Source: Streptomyces sp. HPF1205 (GTDB lineage: Bacteria > Actinomycetota > Actinomycetes > Streptomycetales > Streptomycetaceae). Taken from it: 64,000 bases of DNA. Position numbers and translations under genes: made by a program. The number at the start of each line of letters is the position of its first letter. Position 1 is the first letter of the stretch. The stretch spans positions 186,001 through 250,000 of the forward strand of contig NZ_JAINVH010000008.1 of assembly GCF_020400825.1 (NCBI RefSeq). The letters are read 5' to 3'. Positions 17,524 to 26,009 of this stretch are shown here, in pieces. The notes below the pieces were generated by a model. That model was not told where the DNA came from. It saw only the letters and a list, made by a program, of their open reading frames with translations, and did not search any database.

Positions 17524-18078
17524 TCAGCCCTGGTAGTAGCCCCCCGGCTGCGCGGGCGGGACCCCCAGGCCCAGATTGCGCCGCTGGTACGGCTCCTCGG
17601 CGTGGCCGCCGGGCACCTGCCGGGGCGGCACGGGACGCGGCGGCACCGGGCGCGCGGCCTCGTACCCCGACGGCGAGGGCTGCGGCGCCTGGGGCGGGTA
17701 GCCGCCCCCGTAGCCGTTGTGGCCGCCCGCGCGGGGCGCCGCCTGCTGGGGGATGTACGGGGCCGGCTGCTGCTGGTAGCCGCCCGGCGCCGGATAGCCG
17801 TTCGAGGACGGCTGGGGGTGTGCGTACTGCGGCGGCTGCGCGGACGGACCGGACGGCAGCGCCGGAAGGGCGGGCAGCGCGGGCAGGTTGCCGCCGCCGT
17901 AGGAGTTGTAACCCCCGGAGTCGTACGAGGAGTAGGCGGCGGGGACGCGGATGGGCGCGATCTGCGGGGTGCCGCGTTCAGCCACCAGGCTGTCGTAGAT
18001 CGGGGTGTCCGGGAAGGACGAGGAGGACGGGTAGTAGCCGCCGGAGCCGCCACCGTAAGAACCGCGGGGGGTGGTCAT
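17524..18078 (-). CDS. Gly/Pro/Tyr-rich low-complexity protein (DUF6643-like)
   Basis: About 184 residues of low complexity, rich in Gly, Pro, Gln, Tyr and Ser, with only one ordered-looking segment near the N-terminus: FPDTPIYDSLVAERGTPQIAPIRV. That segment, together with PAPYIPQQAAPR later, is what I remember as conserved in streptomycete DUF6643 proteins of unknown function. There is no signal peptide or TM helix. ATG 18078 is taken because the conserved pattern begins there; a longer frame to 18192 exists. Such tails often mediate weak multivalent contacts, but nothing specific can be said. Confidence 0.7.
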   Translation of the reverse strand: MTTPRGSYGGGSGGYYPSSSSFPDTPIYDSLVAERGTPQIAPIRVPAAYSSYDSGGYNSYGGGNLPALPALPALPSGPSAQPPQYAHPQPSSNGYPAPGGYQQQPAPYIPQQAAPRAGGHNGYGGGYPPQAPQPSPSGYEAARPVPPRPVPPRQVPGGHAEEPYQRRNLGLGVPPAQPGGYYQG

Positions 18079-18285
18079 GGGCCATAAGGTAATCCCACGA
18101 TGTGGTCGTTGGGGAGACCGATTAGAAGGTTGTTTTGGGTGCCGTCCGTGACCTCGGTCCCACAAGTGGGCGAATCCCCCGGAATCGGTCAATGCCCGGG
18201 GCTGTGATCAGGTAAAAGGCGCGCATGTGACAGCTGAAGCGAGCCCCTCACGACGCCGCCCGGCGCCCGGCGACCGTTCCGGTAG

Positions 18286-19455
18286 TCAGGCGCCGGTGTC
18301 CGGCCGCGCGTAGGTGCGGCCCTTCCACGCGGCGCCGCGGCCGCGGTAGTGCTGCACCGCGGAGTCCACGGTCATGCCCAGGTAGAGGGCCGCCGTGTAC
18401 GGCAACAGCGGGGCCAGCCACCAGGGTTGGCCGTAGTACCGCAGCATCGGCAGGTAGGAGCCCGCCATCAGCGCCCAGGCGCCCAGGCCGAGGGCGCACA
18501 GGGGCCACGCCCCGGCCGCCGCGCCGCCGATCGCGGCCGCGGGGGGAACCAGGTAGACCAGCGCCAGGCCCAGTACGGTGCCGAGCAGCAGCGCCGGGTT
18601 GTGGCGGAGTTGGGCGTAGGCGCTGCGGGCGACCATCCGCCACAGCTCGCCGAGGCCGGGGTAGGGGCGGACGCTGTCCACCTGGTCGGCCAGTCCGAGC
18701 CAGATGGTGCCGCCCGAGCGCTTGACCGCCTTGGCCAGCGCCACGTCGTCGATGACGGACTGCCGGATGGTGTCCGGCACCCCGGCGGCCGTGACCGCGC
18801 AGGAGCGGATCAGGACGCAGCCGCCGGCCGCCGCGGCGGTGCGCGAGCGGGGGCGGTTGATCCAGCGGAACGGGTAGAGCTGGGCGAAGAAGTACACGAA
18901 CGCGGGCACGATCAGGCGCTCCCAGCCCGTCTCGACCCGCAGGCGGGCCATCTGGGACACCATGTCCAGGCCGCCGCCGCAAGCGGCGGCGGTCAGGTCG
19001 CGCAGGCTCTGCGGGCGGTGCGCGATGTCCGCGTCGGTCAGCAGCAGGAACTCGGCGCCGGTCGACTCGCGCGCCAGGGTGATGCCGTGGCGTACGGCCC
19101 ACAGCTTGCCGGTCCAGCCGGCGGGGGGCTCCCCGGGGGACGTCACGGTCAACGGGAGGCCACCGTGCCGCTCGGCGAGGGCCTTGGCGAGGTCTCCGGT
19201 GCCGTCCGTGCTGCCGTCGTCCACCAGGAAGACCTCCGCCCTGCCCGGATAGGACTGGGCGAGCAGGGAGGGCAGGCTCACCCCGAGCACCTCGGCCTCG
19301 TCCCGGGCGGGCACCACCACGGCGACGTCCGGCCAGTGTTCGGGCGCGCTCTTCCGCGGCAGCCGTACGTCGGTCCGCCAGAACATCCCCTGCCCGGCGA
19401 CCAGCCACACCCAAGCGGCAAGGCAGGCGCAGGCGATTGCGATCATCACGTCCAC
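18286..19455 (-). CDS. HpnB-type family 2 glycosyltransferase, membrane bound
   Basis: About 389 residues: an N-terminal TM helix, a GT2 catalytic domain (VVPARDEAEVLGVSLPSLLAQSYPG, VDDGSTDGTG, GWTGKLWAVRHGI, LLTDADIAHRP), and a C-terminal membrane part with three or four helices. The blocks PAFVYFFAQLYPF, AAAAGGCVLIR, DDVALAKAVKRSGGTIWLG and MVARSAYAQLRHNPALL match the hopanoid-associated glycosyltransferase HpnB. HpnB is linked to hopanoid clusters, but its exact acceptor is not established and no squalene/hopene gene is in this window. Start is GTG 19455; ATG 19446 is an alternative. It diverges from the racemase gene. Confidence 0.85.
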   Translation of the reverse strand: MDVMIAIACACLAAWVWLVAGQGMFWRTDVRLPRKSAPEHWPDVAVVVPARDEAEVLGVSLPSLLAQSYPGRAEVFLVDDGSTDGTGDLAKALAERHGGLPLTVTSPGEPPAGWTGKLWAVRHGITLARESTGAEFLLLTDADIAHRPQSLRDLTAAACGGGLDMVSQMARLRVETGWERLIVPAFVYFFAQLYPFRWINRPRSRTAAAAGGCVLIRSCAVTAAGVPDTIRQSVIDDVALAKAVKRSGGTIWLGLADQVDSVRPYPGLGELWRMVARSAYAQLRHNPALLLGTVLGLALVYLVPPAAAIGGAAAGAWPLCALGLGAWALMAGSYLPMLRYYGQPWWLAPLLPYTAALYLGMTVDSAVQHYRGRGAAWKGRTYARPDTGA

Positions 19456-19581
19456 GCGGGGCAGTCTGCCACCGGACGCCGTCCGGCCCGCCGGCCACGG
19501 CGAGTTCGCGCCGGTCCGAGGCCGCCGGGCGGCGCGCCGCCCCTGCGCGGGGCCCGCGGCCGCGCCCCGTATGGTAGGCGC

Positions 19582-20352
19582 GTGAAGATCGGTCTGGTGG
19601 ATTCGGGGATCGGGCTGCTGCCCGCGGCGGCGGCCGTACGAAGGCTGCGCCCGGACGCGGACCTCGTGCTGGCGGCCGACCCGCAGAGCATGCCCTGGGG
19701 GCCGAGGAGCGCCGAGGACGTGGCCGACAAGGCGCTCGCCTGCGCGCGGCACGCGGCGGCCCACGGGCTGGACGCCCTCGTCGTGGCCTGCAACACGGCC
19801 TCCGTGCACGCCCTGCCGGCGCTGCGGGCGGCCTTCGAGCCGCTGCTGCCGGTCATCGGCACCGTGCCGGCCGTCAAACCTGCCGCCGCCGCGCACCGGG
19901 CCGTCGCGATCTGGGCCACCCCCGCGACGACCGGCAGCGACTACCAGCGCAGGCTGATCGCCGAGTTCGGCAACGGCGCGGAGGTCACCGAGGTGCCCTG
20001 CCCGGGCCTCGCCGACGCGGTGCAGAGCGCCGACACCGAGGCCGTGGCCGCCGCGGTCAAGGCCGCCGCGGTGCTGACCCCCCGTGGTGTGGGCGCCGTC
20101 GTCCTGGGGTGCACGCACTACGAGCTGGTCGCGGACCGGATCGGCGCCGCGGTGCCGGGCGCGGTGCTGTACGGGTCGGCGGACGCGGTGGCCGCCCAGG
20201 CGCTGCGCAGGATCGACGCGCTCGGCCCCGTCCCGGACGGCCGCACGGGCACCCTCGAGGTGATCCTCGGCGGGCGCCTGAGCGCGCTGCCGCCCGAGGC
20301 CCTGGAGTACTCCGAAGGTGCGGCTTTGGCGGCGACGTCCGTCACAGCGTGA
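19582..20352 (+). CDS. Aspartate/glutamate racemase family protein (MurI-like)
   Basis: 256 residues with both catalytic cysteines of the racemase superfamily: VVACNTASVHALPAL and VLGCTHYELVADRI. The N-terminal motif is DSGIGLLPAAAA where true MurI has DSGVGG, and the YxGD..PYG region reads LAADPQSMPWGPRS. It is therefore a divergent paralogue rather than the obvious housekeeping MurI. It should interconvert enantiomers of glutamate or a related amino acid in a cofactor-independent way. The start GTG 19582 is preceded by GGTAGG; the frame is open far upstream, but that part is antisense to the glycosyltransferase. Confidence 0.8.
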   Translation: MKIGLVDSGIGLLPAAAAVRRLRPDADLVLAADPQSMPWGPRSAEDVADKALACARHAAAHGLDALVVACNTASVHALPALRAAFEPLLPVIGTVPAVKPAAAAHRAVAIWATPATTGSDYQRRLIAEFGNGAEVTEVPCPGLADAVQSADTEAVAAAVKAAAVLTPRGVGAVVLGCTHYELVADRIGAAVPGAVLYGSADAVAAQALRRIDALGPVPDGRTGTLEVILGGRLSALPPEALEYSEGAALAATSVTA

Positions 20353-20398
20353 CCCGGGACCGGTGCCATCGGTCCGTCCGATGAGTACCCTTCGTGCC

Positions 20399-20944
20399 AT
20401 GACGCACGCTCCCCGGCAAGAGGCCCGGGCGCCCCAGGAGTGGACGGGCCGGGCCCGCAACCGCATCCAGTGGCTGCTCGCCTGCGGGGGCGCGGCCTGC
20501 CTGGCGCTGGGCATCCTGCTGGCGGTGGACGGTCCGGAGACCTCGGGGCTCGCGCCGCTGGTGATGTCGGTGGTGGGGTGCCTGGCGGTGGGGCTGCTGG
20601 TGCTGTTCGGCACCGTCGCGTTCACCCATGTGCACGTGCGCGTCGACCGGGATGCCGTGCACGTGCGGTGCGGGCACATCGGTGTGCCGCGCCGCCGTAT
20701 TCCGCTGGACCAGGTGAGCGACTGCCAGACCGTCCCTTTGATCAGCCCGCGCGCCTGGGGCGGCTGGGGATACCGCTGGCGTCCCGAGAAGGGCACCGCC
20801 GTGGTGGTCCGGCGCGGCCCGGGGTTCGTCATCCACCTGGGCGGCGGCCACAGCTTCACCGTCACCGTGGACGACGCCGAGGGCGCGGTCCAGGCGATCC
20901 GGGACCGGCTGCGGGTGCGCACCCGCGCCTCGGGCGACTCCTGA
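20399..20944 (+). CDS. Membrane protein with bacterial PH-like domain
   Basis: 181 residues: two adjacent TM helices (about 25-45 and 52-74) followed by a cytoplasmic PH-like beta domain (HVHVRVDRDAVHVRCGHIGVPRRRIPLDQV through SFTVTVDDAEGAVQAIRDRL). The WGGWGYR motif and VTVDDAE end are familiar from many streptomycete paralogues. Its role is unknown. ATG 20399 is preferred; ATG 20381 is also in frame. It follows the racemase by only 46 bp and may share its transcript. Confidence 0.8.
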   Translation: MTHAPRQEARAPQEWTGRARNRIQWLLACGGAACLALGILLAVDGPETSGLAPLVMSVVGCLAVGLLVLFGTVAFTHVHVRVDRDAVHVRCGHIGVPRRRIPLDQVSDCQTVPLISPRAWGGWGYRWRPEKGTAVVVRRGPGFVIHLGGGHSFTVTVDDAEGAVQAIRDRLRVRTRASGDS

Positions 20945-21020
20945 GCACTTGAGCCCTGACCGCTGAGCGCCTGACCGCCTGGCTGCCGCCGTAATGACCG
21001 CACACCCAAGGACGCGGTCC

Positions 21021-22136
21021 TTACACCGTCCCCGGCGGCACCGTCTCGGGCGCGGGTCGACCGGTGTCCTCCTCGGCCAGCGGGCGGGCCGTCGCCACTC
21101 CCGCGAGGTAACCGGCTCCCGACGTCACCACCGCGTAGCTCAGCACGTGGTCGACGCTCGCCAGCAGGGCGAGGCCGGTCAGCGCGGCCGCCGCGGTGAG
21201 GACGACCGGTGTGGGCCGGGGGGAGCGCCACAGGGCGCACAGCACCCAGCCGAAAGCGGTGCCGAGCAAGGCCGCGCCGGGCAGACCCTGTTCGGCGGCG
21301 AGCTGCAAGGGGGCGGACTGCGGGGAGGACGCGGCCGCGCCGTCGGGTGGCGGCACCTCGGCGCTCACGTCGGCGAACCGGTCGGGTCCCACACCGCGCA
21401 ACGGGTGGTGCTCCGCCAGCGTGACGGCCTGATGCCACAGCTCGACCCGCGGCCGGGTCAGCTGGCCGGTCAGCGACGCCGACAGGCCCGACGGCAGCGC
21501 GTCCTCGGCCACCGCGCAGCTCCCGCCGACCACGACCACGGCGGCCAGCGCCAGCCCCGCCAGACCCAGCAGCCGGCCGCGCATCCTGGCGGCGGCCGAG
21601 GAGCACAGCACGACCGCGATCCCTGCGGCGAAGCCCGCCGCCGAGCCCAGTGTCAGCGCGGCGACGGCGGCGCCGAGGGCGGCCACCCGCAGTCCCGCCC
21701 GCCGTAACGCGCCCCGGGCCGCCCACGCCGCGCAGCACGCCGCGCCCGCGGCCAGCACCAGGAGGGCGGCGTCCGCGTTGTGGTAACCGAGCGGGGGAGC
21801 GTCGGGCCGGCCGGTCAGCCGGGACGGCGGGGCGAGGACGAGGGCGAGTACGGCCGCCGCGGCCGCCGCGGGCGCGAGAACCGGCAGCAGGGCGCCGAGG
21901 ATCCGGCCGGCCGCGTACCCCGCGGTGACGGCGAGCAGGGCGAGCAGCGTGCCCTCGGGCCTGGCCTGCCGCCCGGCCGCGGTGACCAGCGTCCAGACCG
22001 CGCAGCACGTGAGCACCACCACGCCGGCCGCGTCCAGCGCGCCGCCGCCCGTGTTCGCGGGCGCCCGCTCGGGGCGGGGACCGCTCGCACGGGCCGCGCG
22101 TACCGTGTCCGGCGGTCCGCCCGCCGTCATGTCCAT
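21021..22136 (-). CDS. O-antigen-ligase-like polytopic membrane protein
   Basis: 371 residues with about ten hydrophobic helices. The hallmark of the Wzy_C/O-antigen ligase family is seen in the main extracytoplasmic loop: PRVELWHQAVTLAEHHPLRGVGPDRFAD (R...LW..A......HPLxGVGPxxF), then AEQGLPGAALLG. The family transfers or polymerises lipid-linked glycans. Hydrophobic content is extreme in Ala/Val/Leu, as usual in this genome. Two Met codons (22136, 22130) are possible starts. No other polysaccharide genes adjoin apart from the GT2 gene 2 kb away, so substrate and partner are unknown. Confidence 0.78.
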   Translation of the reverse strand: MDMTAGGPPDTVRAARASGPRPERAPANTGGGALDAAGVVVLTCCAVWTLVTAAGRQARPEGTLLALLAVTAGYAAGRILGALLPVLAPAAAAAAVLALVLAPPSRLTGRPDAPPLGYHNADAALLVLAAGAACCAAWAARGALRRAGLRVAALGAAVAALTLGSAAGFAAGIAVVLCSSAAARMRGRLLGLAGLALAAVVVVGGSCAVAEDALPSGLSASLTGQLTRPRVELWHQAVTLAEHHPLRGVGPDRFADVSAEVPPPDGAAASSPQSAPLQLAAEQGLPGAALLGTAFGWVLCALWRSPRPTPVVLTAAAALTGLALLASVDHVLSYAVVTSGAGYLAGVATARPLAEEDTGRPAPETVPPGTV

Positions 22137-22326
22137 CCCCCGGGACCCCCTGCCGCACCCGGGCGCGACGGGATGCCGTCACGCCCGCGTTCCCCTCGTG
22201 GGCGCTGTCTCCGGGTCACCGTAACGGGTGAAGGACCAGGTGTGGACAGGTCGTGCGGGAAGTTCGACCAAGCTGTGAAACCTGATACCGGTGTGGCGTT
22301 CACCGCCGTTCTCGTAGGCTCTCGGC

Positions 22327-22833
22327 ATGGCGATCCCCGAGTTCATCCAGGACATCCGCGCGAAGGCGGGGGACACCCTGCTGTTCCTGCCCGGTGTCGT
22401 GATGGTGGTCTTCGACAACCGCGGCCGGGTCCTGCTCAACCAGCGTGCCGACACCGGGAAGTGGGCACTGATCAGTGGCATCCCCGATCCCGGTGAGCAG
22501 CCGGCCGAGGCCGCGGTCCGCGAGATCGAGGAGGAGACCGGCGTGTCCGCGGTGGTGGAGCGGGTGCTGAGCGTCTTCACCAACGAGCCGGTGGTGTACC
22601 CCAACGGCGATCGCGCCCAGTACCTGGACATCGTGCTGCGCTGCCGCGCGGTGGGCGGCGCCGCGCGGGTGAACGACGACGAGTCCCTGGACGTGCGCTG
22701 GTTCGCCCTCGACGAGCTGCCGCCGCTCGGCCCCATCGCCCGCGGCAGGATCGAGCTGGCGCTGCGGGAGGACCCCACCTGGTTCGCGCCCGCGCCCGCC
22801 CCCGGTCTCGCCACCGGCTACCGGGCGCCCTGA
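22327..22833 (+). CDS. NUDIX hydrolase
   Basis: 168 residues with a complete Nudix box, GEQPAEAAVREIEEETGV (Gx5Ex7REUxEExGU). It sits in the order seen in ADP-ribose/NTP-type Nudix enzymes (MVVFDNRGRVLLNQRADTGKW before, DIVLRCRAVGG and DVRWFALDELPPL after). It should cleave a nucleoside-diphosphate-linked substrate; which one is not predictable. A TANNNT hexamer (TAGGCT, 22317-22322) ends 4 bases before the ATG and no ribosome site is seen, so a leaderless transcript is possible. Confidence 0.9.
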   Translation: MAIPEFIQDIRAKAGDTLLFLPGVVMVVFDNRGRVLLNQRADTGKWALISGIPDPGEQPAEAAVREIEEETGVSAVVERVLSVFTNEPVVYPNGDRAQYLDIVLRCRAVGGAARVNDDESLDVRWFALDELPPLGPIARGRIELALREDPTWFAPAPAPGLATGYRAP

Positions 22834-23169
22834 CGGACGAGCGCCTACCGGGCGCCCGGACGGACACCCCGCCCGCGTCCGCCCCCGTCGCGGCGGCCCG
22901 AACGCCCTGGTGCGCGCGCCCGCTCCCGTACCGGCGGGACGAGCGACCTCGCGGCCGTCACGCGGACGCGATCGCATCGTGCCACCGGGGTGACGCTCAT
23001 CACGCCGCCGGGCGCCCGGGGCCCCCGGCGTGAGGCGCTGACCGTTCCTGACGGCCTGGCCGGCTCGCGGGCGCGGGCCCGCGGAGGATCACCCGCCTCC
23101 CCCAAGCGGGTTGACGGCCTCCGCTTGTATCTGTCACGCTCTTTGCGGCGACCTCGCCTGTTCGAAATC
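22834..23169 (+). other. Gene-free stretch before an intrinsic terminator; possible small RNA
   Basis: No supported protein gene lies between the NUDIX stop and the SDR start (511 bp). It contains a hairpin CACGCCG...CGGCGTG near 23000-23031, a 7-bp stem CAAGCGG/CCGCTTG (23103-23109 and 23121-23127), and a comparatively AT-rich segment 23125-23170, then the U-tract terminator at 23170. This could be a long 3' untranslated region of the NUDIX gene or a separate structured RNA on the + strand. Confidence 0.35.
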
Positions 23170-23208
23170 AGCCCCCCGCGGTACCGACCGCGATCAGGGG
23201 GCTTTTTT
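23170..23208 (+). terminator. Intrinsic terminator with T-tract
   Basis: The outer stem AGCCCCC (23170-23176) pairs with GGGGGCT (23197-23203), the inner stem CGCGGT (23177-23182) pairs with ACCGCG (23187-23192), and TTTTTT follows (23203-23208). A run of six T after a strong stem is rare in this genome and is the textbook Rho-independent form on the + strand. It ends transcription about 140 bp before the SDR gene, so the SDR must have its own promoter. Confidence 0.8.
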
Positions 23209-23344
23209 GCTGCCCCGCACGCGCCTCCCCGCGCGAAGGCGAGGTCCGAGGCGGCCGTGACCCGAACGCGGTCGCGGCCGCCTTCGCCGTCACCACCGCA
23301 CCAGCGGTCCGCATCGCATCCCGTCAACCGAAGGTGGTACACCC

Positions 23345-24079
23345 ATGTCCCAGGACAAGGTCGCTCTCGTCACCGGCAGCTCGCGCGGAATCGGCCGGGC
23401 CATCGCCGAACGGCTCGGCGCGGACGGCGTCTCGGTGGTCGTCACGTACCGCACCGACGCCGACGCCGCCGCCAAGGTGGTGGCCAAGATCGAGGCGAAC
23501 GGCGGCCGGGCCGTGGCGGCCGCCGCCGACGTCACCGACCCGCAGGCCGTGCCCGGCCTCTTCGACGTGGCCCAGGAGAGCTTCGGCGGACTCGACATCC
23601 TGGTCAACAACGTCGGCGTCGGCAGGTTCGCGCCGCTGGCCATGGCCACCGACGAGGACTTCGACCTGCACTTCGCCACCAACACCCGGGCCACCTTCGT
23701 CGCCATGCGGGAGGCCGCCCGGCGGCTGCGGGAGGGCGGCCGGATCATCAACATCTCCTCCGGCATCGTCACCAGCAACCGGCCGACCGCCGGCCTCTAC
23801 ACCGCGAGCAAGGCCGCCATCGACTCCCTGACCAGGACCATGGCAAAGGAGATCGGCGCGCGCCACGTCACCGTCAACAGTGTGCTGCCCGGTGTCACCG
23901 CGGGCACCGAGGAAGGCGACAACGTGCCCGCCGAGCTCAAGCAGCAGCTGATGTTCCAGACCCCGCTGGGCCGGATGGGCGAACCCGAGGACATCGCCGA
24001 CATCGTCGCCTTCCTCGCCTCCGACCAGGCCCGCTGGATCACCGGCCAGACCGTGCACGCCGGTGGCGGCATGTTCTGA
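23345..24079 (+). CDS. SDR family NAD(P)-dependent oxidoreductase
   Basis: 244 residues, a classical short-chain dehydrogenase. The cofactor motif is TGSSRGIG (about 11-18), with DVTD, NNVGVG, catalytic Ser in INISSGI, YTASK (Tyr about 155, Lys about 159) and PLGRMGEPEDIADIVAFLAS, ending in the C-terminal GGGMF. The sequence resembles 3-oxoacyl-reductase-like SDRs (FabG class), but the substrate is unknown. The ribosome site AAGGTGG sits before ATG 23345. It is monocistronic between two terminators (23170-23208 and 24152-24180). Confidence 0.92.
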   Translation: MSQDKVALVTGSSRGIGRAIAERLGADGVSVVVTYRTDADAAAKVVAKIEANGGRAVAAAADVTDPQAVPGLFDVAQESFGGLDILVNNVGVGRFAPLAMATDEDFDLHFATNTRATFVAMREAARRLREGGRIINISSGIVTSNRPTAGLYTASKAAIDSLTRTMAKEIGARHVTVNSVLPGVTAGTEEGDNVPAELKQQLMFQTPLGRMGEPEDIADIVAFLASDQARWITGQTVHAGGGMF

Positions 24080-24151
24080 CCGACCGGGACGCGACTGTTC
24101 CGGCGGTGCCGGACGTGTCGGCGAAGCCGGCGGATCACCCGGTGCCGGCGC

Positions 24152-24180
24152 GCCGGGCCCGGGCATCACCCGGGCCCGGC
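24152..24180 (+). terminator. Hairpin terminator after the SDR gene
   Basis: A perfect 12-bp inverted repeat GCCGGGCCCGGG (24152-24163) / CCCGGGCCCGGC (24169-24180) with a 5-nt loop CATCA, 73 bp after the SDR stop, followed shortly by CTTTT. It isolates the SDR gene from the exporter gene. Confidence 0.75.
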
Positions 24181-24219
24181 GGCCCGGCCGCTTTTCGCGG
24201 AGCCGGAACGGACCCCGGA

Positions 24220-24280
24220 CTGTGACACGTACTCGCGGGTCTGTGACGCAGAACTCACCGTCCGATCCCGATGTCACACC
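24220..24280 (+). promoter_or_regulatory. Repeated TGTGAC motifs upstream of the MFS gene
   Basis: CTGTGACRC occurs at 24220-24228 and 24241-24249 (21 bp apart, same orientation), and the inverted form TGTCACA occurs at 24272-24278. This is 80-140 bp before the exporter start, so the array may be an operator or activator site for the DHA2 gene. No adjacent regulator gene identifies the protein that would bind. Confidence 0.4.
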
Positions 24281-24356
24281 CCACGCCGCCCGGCACCTCT
24301 TGGGGGCATGGAGCTGAGCGTCGCACGGAAGCGCACCGGGCTCACAAGGAGGAATT

Positions 24357-26009
24357 GTGAACAAGTTGCGGGGTAACCCGTGGGCGATCCTGACGGTGCT
24401 GTCCATCGGGTTCTTCATGACACTTCTCGACCTGACGATCGTCAACATCGCCATTCCCGACATGGTCGACCACCTGAACGCGTCGCTGGACCAGATCCTG
24501 TGGATCACCAACGCGTACACCCTGGCGCTGGCCGTGCTGATGATCACCTCCGGTCGTCTCGGCGACCTGATCGGCAAGAAGAACCTCTTCGTCTACGGTG
24601 TGGCGCTGTTCACCCTGTCCAGCCTGGCGTGCGGCCTGTCCGGCAGCGCGTCGGTGCTGATCGCCTTCCGCGCCGTGCAGGGCGTGGGGGCCGCGATGCT
24701 GCTGCCGCAGACCCTGTCGATGATCGTCGACGTGTTCCCCGCGGAGAAGCGCGGCGTCGCGCTCGGTATCTGGGGCATCGTGGCCGGCGTCTCCGGCGCC
24801 GCGGGCCCGACGGTCGGCGGTGTGCTGGTGTCCGACCTCGACTGGCGGTGGATCTTCTTCGTCAACGTGCCGCTCGGCGTGCTCGCCGTGATCGGCGGCG
24901 TGATGTGGTTCCCCAAGCCCACCCGGCAGGTCAGGCACCGCTTCGACGTCCCCGGGGTGGTGCTGTCCTCGATCGCGCTGTTCCTGCTGTCCTTCGCGCT
25001 GATCGAGGGTCAGAAGTACGACTGGAACGGCGGTATCTGGGCCGTCATCGGCGCCGCCGTCGTGGTCGGCGTGATCTTCCTGGTCTACCAGCGCGGCCAG
25101 CAGGACAACGAGCCGCTCGTGCCGTTCTCGCTGTTCAGGGACCGCAACTTCACGCTGATGAACTTCGTGGGCATCGCGATCTCGTTCGGCATCGTCGGCC
25201 TGTTCCTGCCGATCACCGTCTACCTGCAGTCGGTGCTCGGCTACAGCGCGGTCAAGGCCGGTGTGGCGCTGCTGCCGCTGTCGATCGGCACCTTCGTGAT
25301 GGCGGGCCCGGCGACGGTCCTGGCCGAGAAGGTCGGCGGCCGGTGGATCCTGATGACCGGTCTGACGCTCTTCGGCGGCGGCCTGGCCTGGATCATGGCG
25401 GTCGCGGACGTCGGCAAGAGCTGGACCGGCCTGGTCGCGCCGCTGTTCATCATGGGCGCGGGCGCCGGCTGCACCTTCTCGCCGATGGCCAGTGAGGTGA
25501 TGCGCAACGTGCCGCCCAGGCTGACCGGCGCCGCCTCCGGCGTCAACAACGCGCTGCGGCAGGTCGGTTCGGTGCTGGCCGGCGCTGTCATCGGCGCCGT
25601 CCTGCAGGGGCAGCTGGCGTCCTCGCTGAAGGACCAGGCGGCCAAGCAGGCCGGCAGCGTGCCCGCCCCGTACCGCGAGGGCTTCCTGCGCGGCTTCGAC
25701 AACGCCGGCAAGCACCTGGAGGTGGCGGGCAACACCTCCGGCATGAAGCTGCCCGGCAGCGTCCCGGCGGACGTCGCCCATCAGGTCCAGGCCGCCGGCA
25801 CCTCGGTGTTCAGCCACGGCTTCATCGACGCGATGCGGCCCACGCTGCTGGTCGGCGTCGTCGTGATGGGCATCGGCGCCCTGTCGTGCCTGTTCGTCAA
25901 GAAGTTCGAGGGCGCCTCCGCCAACCCGCACGGCCTGCCGATGACGGAGGAGGAGATCGCGGCGGCCGAGGCCGGGACGGCCGTACAGGACGCGCCCGTC
26001 CACAGCTGA
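24357..26009 (+). CDS. DHA2-family MFS drug/H+ antiporter (14 TM)
   Basis: 550 residues with about 14 predicted helices. DHA2 motifs: D1-like LDLTIVNIAIPDM, motif A GRLGDLIGKKNLF, motif C GIVAGVSGAAGPTVGGVL, and SDLDWRWIFFVNVPLG. It belongs to the EmrB/QacA branch that exports drugs or self-made metabolites using the proton gradient. The GTG start has a perfect AAGGAGG at 24347-24353. It stands alone without a TetR/MarR neighbour, which is unusual for this branch; control may come through the TGTGAC repeats upstream. Confidence 0.93.
   Translation: MNKLRGNPWAILTVLSIGFFMTLLDLTIVNIAIPDMVDHLNASLDQILWITNAYTLALAVLMITSGRLGDLIGKKNLFVYGVALFTLSSLACGLSGSASVLIAFRAVQGVGAAMLLPQTLSMIVDVFPAEKRGVALGIWGIVAGVSGAAGPTVGGVLVSDLDWRWIFFVNVPLGVLAVIGGVMWFPKPTRQVRHRFDVPGVVLSSIALFLLSFALIEGQKYDWNGGIWAVIGAAVVVGVIFLVYQRGQQDNEPLVPFSLFRDRNFTLMNFVGIAISFGIVGLFLPITVYLQSVLGYSAVKAGVALLPLSIGTFVMAGPATVLAEKVGGRWILMTGLTLFGGGLAWIMAVADVGKSWTGLVAPLFIMGAGAGCTFSPMASEVMRNVPPRLTGAASGVNNALRQVGSVLAGAVIGAVLQGQLASSLKDQAAKQAGSVPAPYREGFLRGFDNAGKHLEVAGNTSGMKLPGSVPADVAHQVQAAGTSVFSHGFIDAMRPTLLVGVVVMGIGALSCLFVKKFEGASANPHGLPMTEEEIAAAEAGTAVQDAPVHS

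Noticed and set aside
18286-22182. A single 1,298-codon minus-strand frame
   Set aside because: Only the last 389 codons (the glycosyltransferase) show protein-like motifs. The upstream part is antisense to the racemase and PH-like genes and out of frame with the O-antigen-ligase-like gene.
23150-23180. TTCGAAA within CCTGTTCGAAATCAG as a possible tRNA T-arm
   Set aside because: The flanking bases do not form a 5-bp T-stem, and no acceptor, D or anticodon arms can be drawn.
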